NCBI GenBank assembly: GCA_004194705.1
Contig: SADC01000143.1
Coordinates: 96,329 to 160,328, forward strand
Direction: 5' to 3'
DNA length: 64,000 bases
Source of the DNA: Ditylenchus dipsaci
Lineage: Eukaryota > Nematoda > Chromadorea > Rhabditida > Anguinidae
How positions within the stretch are numbered: position 1 is the stretch's first letter; every line of letters starts with the position of its first letter. The notes under the pieces are model-generated. The model was not told where the DNA came from. It saw only the letters and a list, made by a program, of their open reading frames with translations, and did not search any database. The position numbers were made by a program, and so were the translations under genes. Below are positions 56,330 to 64,000 of this stretch, in pieces.

Positions 56330-56885
56330 AACTCTAATTCTACGCCTTCGTAGTTTCAGTAAGCTAGGATTGTAAATAAGTTGTTTACCCAGGCGTATTT
56401 GAACCAGCAACGTTGGTGATGCGTGTATGAATTTCTACAACCGACGCAGCCCGAACCTCCCCCCCGTTCATTTAGAATCGCTCGGAGCACACTCGGGAGC
56501 GGCCGAACGGAAAAATAAATGTTTTTAGGACGCTTACTAAATGAGGGTAAGCCTTTAGCGAAAAAGAGATTGAGCAGACCAGATTTTCAGTCGGACAGCC
56601 TCGATCGCTCAGAATTATACACTATTCTATTTTTTAATAAGCAAAAACCTTACGATTCTTTGCAATTACGCCCATCGGATTGGAGATCGAATCTGCTGAA
56701 TCGCTTTTTCGCGACCACCAAAACTATTTATTCTTGGCTTTTGGTCGGTCTGGATGGTATACTGAGCAATTCTAATGGGGGATGGGTGTAGAGGTCAATA
56801 TACGCATTCCCAGGTTGCTGGTTCGAATCTGCCTGGGTGCGCACCTTATTTACAATCCTAGCTAACCAAATCTACGTAACAACAA
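56330..56885. repeat. Inverted pair of tRNA-related SINE-like copies
   Basis: Plus copy near 56775-56885: ATGGGGGATGGGTGTAGAGG, ATATACGCATTCCC, B-box GCTGGTTCGAATCTGCC, TGGGTGCGCACC, then TTATTTACAATCCTAGCT. Minus copy at 56345-56475 has the same 3' body and B-box TGGTTCAAATACGCC. They face each other, tails outward. Confidence 0.6.
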
Positions 56886-57105
56886 CAATTAGAATGAAAT
56901 TCCACCTTTAATCCTAGCGGCAACCATTTTTATTGGCTTTTGAACATTGAGGCATTGATTACTAAGCAATTACTGAGTCCACCCTTCCACCCACACGAAT
57001 AGCAGTGAAAAAAAAATTTAAAAACGCGAGTCAATAATGAGTCCAGTAGCTCGCAGCAAGTTTTTTGAAAATATTGACTCGCGAGTCAATCGACTCGCGA
57101 TTATT

Positions 57106-57806
57106 GAACGACCATCAACTGACAATAGATTCAACTGACAATAGTCAACTGACAATAGATTCAACTGACATAGATTCAACTGAAATCAGGATGAGAATCA
57201 GCTGAATTGTACGACCTGCTGGAAGATCCGCTCAAAGTTGCTCTGTGGTGATTCGAAAGAAAGGATTCTGTTGTTAATTTTGAAAATATTTCGGTGAAAA
57301 TTCTATTATAATATGCGCACCCTTTCCTTTTGTTGTTGGATATTGTTGTTTGGACCCTAGTAGCGAATACCCCCCCCCCTCTCCCCCAAAGATTTTCACC
57401 TTTTTTACATTAGTAAAAAGTACCCAAATTTATTTCCCAGACCCGGAAAATGTGCGCAACTCTTTATTAGTCACAATTTCCGTCGTTGGCCTACCCCCAA
57501 GCCTAAGGGCTAAGCCTGAACTTGTTGTTTGCAAGGGTAGTTACAGCATTTTTAAAAGGTATGATTGTTGTGGGGGGGGGGGATGGGGGAGGAGTATTCG
57601 CTACTAGCGCCTTTGTTTGAATTGTCACGGAAAAAATAAAGTACACTGTGTGGTGGCTAATTATGTTAAATTAATTTTTCTATTGTCAGTCGGCGACTAT
57701 TAGTTTAATCTATTGTCAGTTGACTATTGTCAGTTGAACCTATTGTCAGTTGACTATTGTCAGTTGGCTATTGTCAGTTGAATCTATTGTCAGTTGATAG
57801 TTTACC
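57106..57806. mobile_element. MULE-type MITE, TSD GCGATTATT
   Basis: GCGATTATT at 57097-57105 and 57807-57815. Ends GAACGACCATCAACTGACAA and complement of GGTAAACTATCAACTGACAA; TCAACTGACAATAG units repeat inward. The element at 57355-57605 is nested inside. Confidence 0.78.
57355..57605. mobile_element. C/G-run-ended MITE, second copy
   Basis: TAGTAGCGAATACCCCCCCC and complement ending GTATTCGCTACTA. Matches 43165-43400 in reverse. Confidence 0.65.
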
Positions 57807-57861
57807 GCGATTATTGTATATTGACTCGCAAAAAAATCGCAAACAGGTTCGTTATTAAACT

Positions 57862-57927
57862 GGTATTGATCTCCTTCCAGAGAAATGGGAGGAAATCATT
57901 GATGCGGATGGTGAATATGTGTCTGAT
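57862..57927 (+). pseudogene. Mariner transposase C-terminal fragment
   Basis: Reads GIDLLPEKWEEIIDADGEYV. LPxxWxxxIxxxGxY is the conserved end of mariner transposases. No rest of the gene nearby. Confidence 0.5.
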
Positions 57928-58089
57928 TACTCATTTTGGTTACTTATCTTTTATTTAGAAATAAAATTTTTTGTATTCATAAACAGATTTGAAAACGTTG
58001 GATAATTTCCTGACAACCCAATAGCTATTATTAACTCTACTCGTTACCGAGTTATTAAACAAGATCACCCTTTCAGAATATCTCTCAAA

Positions 58090-59125
58090 ATGGCGCGAAC
58101 GAAAACAGACCTCGACGAAAGCCAGAATACAGGAAGTACTTCAACCGGCAAGTCAGATAGCATACAAAACTCCTAACCAATCTGTGCGTCCCCAATTGGC
58201 TACGAAAGGTGCAAGAATGTCGGAGTCTATTGATGGCACGCAGCACAAGAAGATCAGACAGAAGAATGGTGAGTAAGATCGAAGTTTTCGGTCTGCATGT
58301 TTTCTTTTGCATTTAGGCGCTTTGGCTATGATGGAGATTAAGAAATATCAGAAGTCAGTAAACTTGCTTATCCCGCGTCGTCCATTCCATCGTCTGGTTC
58401 GTGAAGTCGCCGTCAACTTCAAGCAAGATATCCTATTTAAAGCTGAGACCATGGAAATTCTTCAGGTAAGCAAGTTTTTTCTACGTCTTCCCTCACTTTT
58501 GTGGTTTAGGAAGCTGCTGAAATGTATTTGACGTCGACGTTTGAGGAATCTTATCTGATATGTCTTCACACCGGAAGGGTAATACATTTTACGATAAATT
58601 TAACGCGACGGAGCCATCTTTGCAATTTTCAGGTAACTCTCATGGAAAAAGATATCAAGTAATATTTTGGGAGGTTGTCTATAGTTTGTTTCTGGCTCAT
58701 TCACATACTTCAAGTTTGAGTGCGAGTTCAAGTTCAGACCAAAGGTGTTCAAGCGACCAAAGATCTGAACTCGAAGTCGAAGGTGTACATTTACTTAGAA
58801 TTTGAGTTTGAGATTGGACTTGTCTATAACTTAGATCACTCAGAATCTCACCCAGAGTGGCCAAAGGGTACTGAAAGTTGCTAATTGGGGTTTACTAAAG
58901 AAGGGTCCAAGTTATATACATAAACACCTTCAATTTCGACCTCGCACTCGGAGTACGTAAACACCTTCGAGTTTGACTTCGTGTTCGACATCAAGTTAGG
59001 ATCAAAGATATTCACGTATTCAAAAATCCGAACTCGAACGTACGTGAATAAGCCATTACAATGTTACTTTCAGACTGCTGCAGCGAATTCGTGGATTGGC
59101 GCACACAATGCCCAAATTGTATTGA
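58090..59125 (+). CDS. Divergent histone H3, CENP-A-like, 5 exons
   Basis: Exons 58090-58268, 58317-58465, 58510-58578, 58633-58658 and 59074-59125. N-terminus MARTKTD, later RPQLATKGARMSES (H3 RKQLATKAARKS), then IKKYQKSVNLLIPRRPFHRL, VREVAVNFKQDILFKAE, LQEAAEMYLTSTFEESYLI, CLHTGRVTLMEKDI and LLQRIRGLAHTMPKLY. The whole histone fold is intact; EAAE, YLxxLHxGRVTL and RIRGL resemble CENP-A more than H3. The loop-1 insertion of many CENP-As is absent. A frame shift lies in exon 1 between DLDES and KARIQ, outside the fold. Phases fit for the other junctions; the last intron holds a MITE. Product would be a nucleosome component, possibly centromeric. Confidence 0.75.
58690..59060. mobile_element. 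MITE in the last intron of the H3-like gene
   Basis: GGCTCATTCACATACTTCAA at left and complement of GGCTTATTCACGTACGTTCG at right, with GAACTCGAAGTCGAAGGTGT-like inverted units inside. Confidence 0.55.
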
Positions 59126-59812
59126 ACCACGAAAGACAATAGAATCTGGTTGTTGTTGTTTTTGTCTTGATGAAACTTAAGCAAATAAACATTTTATGGG
59201 TTGTTCTTTTAGTTACAGTTAAAACTCGATTTAACGAATTTCAAGCGACTGGCCAAAAAGTTTCGTTAAATCGAGTTTTCGTTAAATAGTGTTTTCGTTG
59301 CATCGAGCTTCGCTTTCTTAAGTTTTTGAAATTTTCGCTAAATCGAGTTTTGGCAACTTTTTTAATTTATTAAAAAAAAATGGAAACTCTTCAAAAAAGA
59401 CGACTTATAGCTGACCTTATTTTTCTATGACAAAATAATTTTGAAAAAAATCGACATTAATCTAAATATTTCGTCTTTTCAGTCTTCCTATAACTACCGA
59501 AAACAAAAAGCTGTTGTACCCTTTTCCAAATCAGATTTCCAATTCCACTCTTTCTCTGTTCGGACACCAAAATTTTTTTATGCTCTTCCAGCTGAAATTG
59601 TTGCTTCCCCTATTATAATACTTTTCAGGAAAAACTCAAAGAATGTGATCTAAACGCTTTTGTATTGTAATTATTTTTAAGGAAGTATGTATTTGTTTTC
59701 GTCGCGCACTTGTTGCGTAAACAATAAATGAATAAATAAATTATTTATCAACAAATAAGCAGATTCAACAAATACTCGAAACGCGCCTTACAAGACGCAG
59801 CTCAAAAATTCA
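59126..59812. other. Downstream sequence with pogo-like end
   Basis: CAGTTAAAACTCGATTTAAC at 59216, next to TA, looks like a Tigger end, with further CGTTAAATCGAGTTTT units to 59350. Right end not found. AATAAACATTTTAT near 59184 may be the poly(A) signal of the H3-like gene. Confidence 0.4.
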
Positions 59813-59814
59813 TA

Positions 59815-60062
59815 CCGTATTTCCTCTAAAATAGCCCCGGGGCTATTTTATTCAAACCTCCAATTTTCAGAAAAATTTGAATTCGATTTCGAGATTTTTG
59901 GGTGAAAATTAAGAATCTAAAAAGTGGAATCGGTAGAGCTCGTGGGAGTTAAGAAAACGTATCAAACAGCTTTGCAAATATTTACTCTGCTCCGAGATAC
60001 AGACCCTCAAAGTAGAGGGGGGGGGCTATTTTGGAAGGAGGGCTATTTTAGAGGAAATACGG
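59815..60062. mobile_element. CCGTATTTCCTCTAAAATAG MITE
   Basis: CCGTATTTCCTCTAAAATAG and complement between TA; GGGGCTATTTT subrepeats. Same interior as 20011-20258 and the partial copy near 29920-30008. Confidence 0.75.
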
Positions 60063-60539
60063 TATCTTTAATCTCCTGACGGTGTTCGAAAAACTGATCT
60101 AAGTTCTCGAAAGCCTTATCCACTCACCAATTTTTGAGAGAATGGTTCAAATAGCAGTCAAATTTTGCGTCAGTGGGTAAATAAGGTGGATCGGGCAAAG
60201 ATCCGACTCATGCACAGCGATCTTGGGAATTGCTACAGCCAGGGATGCCAACCCAAAATGAGAAAAAAAGCGGCATTTTGAGGTAAAAATAGCGGGAAAA
60301 GCGGCATTTCGTTTCTTAAAAAGCGGCAAAAAGCGGAATTTTTAATACACCCTTAAACTTTCTCAAAACTTCTTAAATTGAGAACAAATACATCAGAAAT
60401 AACATTTATTCAGCAAACTCGTACTTTTCTACAGCTTTGGCTTTTCTAACAACAGTTTCTGGCCCAAAAATAATCATACGCATCAACACTGTTCAACTCA
60501 AAATTACACTTGACGCAAAGGAAGGCATTTATAGTGGAG

Positions 60540-61623
60540 GCGATGAAGCGATTTCTTTTCGCCTGTCCATAGTGCATTCATCATCGAGAAGAGAGACTCT
60601 CACAGTATGCATTTGACGGGAAGATGCTAAGGAGCGCAGAGACCAGCTTTTTCAGGTGGACGATGTTACGGAAAACCACTGCCCACTTCTTGCCGATGTC
60701 AAGTTCGGTGAACTTTTCTTCTTTGTTGAGCTCCTCCAGATTTGCTTCAACTTCGATGATTTCCTCCAGGAGTGTGGCCGATTCTTCTGCATTATTTGAA
60801 ACAAAATGCTTATATGCAGTAGATATTTCCTCAAGCGGAAGCGTAGCATTCAAAAGTAGTCAGTTGAATTTTGAACAATCGACAAGCAGGAAGGAAAACC
60901 ATTCCATAAAGTAGTTTAGAGCGTCGTTGTAGAATTTCTGAAAAATATGAACACAATGCTAACAAATAGCTTCACAATCTAAGGGATGCACAAAATACCA
61001 TAAATCCATTTTCCAAGTTTTGCTTTTTCTTACCGGATCTCTTTCAGAATTGTAGATGCAGTAGTCCCGAAAAAACGCTTGTCACGGAAACCTTGCAGGA
61101 GCCTTTGGAATCGGCGTACATTGTCGACTAGCACCGGAACAGTTAGATCATCAGCCTTTAATTTTAATAGTGGATATGAAAAATGTTGTCATCCAATTAA
61201 GTAGTGCTTACCTGAGACTTTGCATTAAATCTTTGAAGTGATCGAGAATGAACAAACGAACGAGACCATGGCCTTGAATTTGATAACCGAATGAGATTCG
61301 GTGAACACGTCTCGGAGAAGATTGGCACCTTTTTTGCACTCTTTGAAATAAAGAGTTAGAGCCAGCCATACTTCTTTGATCCACTTGATCAGACGGTCCA
61401 GAGTTAGCCAACGCACCTTCTTGTGAACTGGAATTTTTTTAATCCTGGAATCTAAAAAAAGAGTAAATTTCACTTTGTTAAACCACTGATGATGAAAATG
61501 TTCACATACCCCTGCTTCTTCAGCATAATTGGTGAGAAGCTCCATGCGCTGCGCATATCCGTGGAAGTGAGCAGAAATCATTAGAGCAAATTCTTCCAAC
61601 GTAACACAGCTGGACGGTAGCAA
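60540..61623 (-). pseudogene. hAT-like transposase-derived gene fragment, copy 1
   Basis: Minus strand: SCVTLEEFALMISAHFHGYA, QRMELLTNYAEEAG, FTLFLDSRIKKIPVHKKVRW, LTLDRLIKWIKEVWLALTL, LKADDLTVPVLVDNVRRFQ, GFRDKRFFGTTASTILKEI, FYNDALNYFMEWFSFLL, NATLPLEEISTAYKHFVSN, FRNIVHLKKLVSALLSIFPS, then NAYCESL and, shifted, MNALWTGEKRNRF. The VRWL...L block and the SNAxxESLFSxMNxxWTxxRNR-like end fit a Charlie/BED5-type hAT protein. A TGA before LLLNATLP is in both copies. CAGGGATGCCAACC at 60242 may be the element's left end. Confidence 0.5.
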
Positions 61624-61722
61624 TAATCAAAATATCCACGGATAAATCCGCGGATAGGATAAATCGCGGATAAAAAATATCCGTAGCAATAATGAAAAAT
61701 ATCCGCGGATAAAAATCTGTTA
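61624..61722. repeat. ATCCGCGGATAAA repeat at a duplication junction
   Basis: Five or so units of AAAATATCCGCGGATAAA with AGCAATAATGA spacers. It separates the two gene copies and recurs at 62663-62860, ending TTATCCTTAGCCTG. Confidence 0.6.
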
Positions 61723-62662
61723 CGGAAAACACTGCCCACTTCTTGCCGATGTCAAGTTCGGTGAACTTTTCTTCTTTGTTGAGCTCCTCCAGATTTGCTT
61801 CAACTTCGATGATTTCCTCCAGGAGTGTGGCCGATTCTTCTGCATTATTTGAAACAAAATGCTTATATGCAGTAGATATTTCCTCAAGCGGAAGCGTAGC
61901 ATTCAAAAGTAGTCAGTTGAATTTTGAACAATCGACAAGCAGGAAGGAAAACCATTCCATAAAGTAGTTTAGAGCGTCGTTGTAGAATTTCTGAAAAATA
62001 TGAACACAATGCTAACAAATAGCTTCACAATCTAAGGGATGCACAAAATACCATAAATCCATTTTCCAGTTTTGCTTTTCTTTACCGGATCTCTTTCAGA
62101 ATTGTAGATGCAGTAGTCCCGAAAAAACGCTTGTCACGGAAACCTTGCAGGAGCCTTTGGAATCGGCGTACATTGTCGACTAGCACCGGAACAGTTAGAT
62201 CATCAGCCTTTAATTTTAATAGTGGATATGAAAAATGTTGTCATCCAATTAAGTAGTGCTTACCTGAGACTTTGCATTAAATCTATTGAAGTGATCGAGA
62301 ATGAACAAACGAACGAGACCATGGCCTTGAATTGATAACCGAATGAGATTCGGTGAACACGTCTCGGAGAAGATTGGCACCTTTTTGCACTCTTTGAAAT
62401 AAAGAGTTAGAGCCAGCCATACTTCTTTGATCCACTTGATCAGACGGTCCAGAGTTAGCCAACGCACCTTCTTGTGAACTGGAATTTTTTTAATCCTGGA
62501 AATCTAAAAAAGAGTAAATTTCACTTTGTTAAACCACTGATGATTGAAAATGTTCACATACCCCTGCTTCTTCAGCATAATTGGTGAGAAGCTCCATGCG
62601 CTGCGCATATCGTGGAAGTGAGCAGAAATCATTAGAGCAAATTCTTCCAACGTAACACAGCT
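61723..62662 (-). pseudogene. hAT-like transposase-derived gene fragment, copy 2 (truncated)
   Basis: Near-identical to 60668-61623 but stops at KKWAV, lacking the C-terminal block. Differences include homopolymer lengths (for example TTTTTT versus TTTTT before GCACTCTTTG). Copy offset about 1,055 bases, consistent with tandem duplication. Confidence 0.6.
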
Positions 62663-62865
62663 GGACCGGTAGCAATAATCAAAATATCCACGGATAAATC
62701 GCGGATAGGGATAAATCCGCGGATAAAAAATATCCGTAGCAATAATGAAAATATCCGCGGATAAAAATCTGTGGATACGGATTTTTATCCGCGGATTTTA
62801 TCCGTAGCAATAATAAAAATATCCGCGGATTTTATCCTTATCCGCGGATTTTATCCTTAGCCTGC
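62663..62865. repeat. ATCCGCGGAT repeat block, right
   Basis: Eight or more units of ATCCGCGGATTTTATCC type in both orientations, forming strong palindromes. The outer edge CTTAGCCTG reads CAGGCTAAGG on the other strand, a possible hAT-type end. Confidence 0.6.
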
Positions 62866-63039
62866 GCGGAGGTGATAACAAGTGAAGCTAATTTCACCTA
62901 CATTTTTAAGGTTAAATTTTACTTTTTAAGCATTATTAACCTTGAAATGTTTCATTGCACAAATAAATAAGCCAATTATACATGTTTTTCAACTATATCC
63001 ACATTTTCTTTAAATAATATAAAGGCTCAAATAGAAATA

Positions 63040-63785
63040 ACCACCAATGTGAGAATTGGCCGCCTTTTTTATTTTTTTGGCCGCCTTTTTTGAATTTCAA
63101 ATTAAAAAATAGAAATTGGCCGCCTTTTTTTAAAATTGGCCGCTTTTTTTCTTGTCAATTCCTGTTTTTCAAATTTTAGCTTCAATTTGATGGTAATTTT
63201 GCTCTTTATGATAGCAAAAATGAAAGCGCAGAATTGGGCTACGTACTGGTATAAAAAAAGGGTGAACTTATAGGAAAAAGTTAAAAAATATAATCAAAAA
63301 CACCTAGAGGGCTATTTCGGCTCTATCTCCTAAATGGTTTTTGTGTAATTTGAACGTTTTTTGAATTAAGCTTTTACAAGTGGTACTATCTCTTCTCTAA
63401 ATAGCAAATACGAAAGCTCAGAACTTTGGCTACTCACTAATTTGAAACAGTGTCAACTTGTAAGGTAAATTCAAAAATTACACAAAACCAATTTAGGAGA
63501 TAGAGGCCGAAATAACCATCTAGGTGTTTTTGATTACATTTTCTAATTTTTTCCTATAAGTTCACGATTTTTTCATACCATATGCAGCCCAGATTCTGGG
63601 CTTTCATTTTGCCATCATTAAGAGCAAAATTACATCAATTGAAGCTAAAATTTGAAAAACAGGAATTGACAAGAAAAAAAGGCGGCAATTTTTTAAAAAG
63701 CGGCCAATTCTATTTTTATATTATGAATTTAAAAAAGGCGGCCCAAAAAATAAAAGGCGGCCAAATTCTCACTTTTGGTGGTACA
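63040..63785. repeat. Large palindrome with GGCCGCCTTTTTT ends
   Basis: ACCACCAATGTGAGAATTGG followed by CCGCCTTTTTT at left pairs with complement ending CTCACTTTTGGTGGT at right; arms of about 350 bases around 63400-63440. Non-coding foldback element; no TSD seen. Flanks 62866-63039 and 63786-64000 show no gene. Confidence 0.65.
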
Positions 63786-64000
63786 TTTCTCTACAGCCTA
63801 ATATAAATAACATGAAAAGTAAAATAAGCTGCGAGTTCAATCAAAAGAACTAAGCAAGTAAGTTTTGCACAATTTAATTCTGTAGGCAATTACCACTGCT
63901 AATGCATATGTTTATTATAGGCTTCACATTCTGGCTGATGTCTATAAAGTCGTCTTCTGGCCCAGGAGAATCTGGTTGTTTCAGATCAACTGCAATGTTG

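Noticed and set aside
56775..56850. Candidate tRNA gene with a good B-box
   Set aside because: No proper A-box, anticodon stem or acceptor pairing could be drawn, and the same core recurs with a shared body, so a SINE is the better reading.

Overview
The window looks like a repeat-choked stretch of a nematode genome. The evidence is a gene with the layout of nematode quahog (QUA-1): a secreted Cys-rich N-terminus, a very long Gly/Asp/Lys/Ser linker, and a complete Hedgehog-type Hint (Hog) autoprocessing domain. Introns of 40-60 nt with TTTTCAG-like acceptors support this. DNA is AT-rich and there is nothing bacterial. Species cannot be named from sequence alone.

Host genes I can build by splicing are a small single-pass membrane protein (52-457, minus), a two-exon 3' end of an unknown gene (17932-18105, minus), the qua-1-like gene (18766-37214, minus, 18 exons, about 18.4 kb), and a divergent histone H3 resembling CENP-A (58090-59125, plus, 5 exons). 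A broken unknown gene lies at 16469-17052. Several frames in qua-1, the Ulp1 gene and others are off by one base, often at homopolymers. This may be uncorrected long-read indels rather than decay; the reads would decide.

Most of the rest is nested DNA transposons, many dated by target-site duplications (TSDs) I could read directly. Left block (1.5-15 kb): a hAT element (1548-4751) carrying a histone H2B-like sequence and a hAT C-terminus, itself hit by a pogo-like element; a second hAT (5341-9621, TSD CCTGTATC) hit by a MULE-type element (7667-8712, 9-bp TSD); palindromic elements; and an element (12694-14767, TSD ACGAGTTA) that carries an intact, spliced gene for a 94-aa secreted protein. 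The qua-1 introns hold further elements, including MULE-type ones with 9-10-bp TSDs and a hAT with a pogo-like element inside it.

Right block (37-64 kb): a Mutator-like element (39365-41976, TSD ATATAAAAT) with a transposase C-terminus in splice phase with a Ulp1/SENP-type cysteine protease; a GC-ended hAT with three other elements inside it (45491-47081); a nearly complete BED-finger hAT transposase element (47253-49857) and its deletion derivative (44141-44673), sharing termini; piggyBac-, mariner- and Tigger-type elements; a tRNA-related SINE family scattered through the window; and a tandem duplication of a hAT-like gene at 60.6-62.7 kb.
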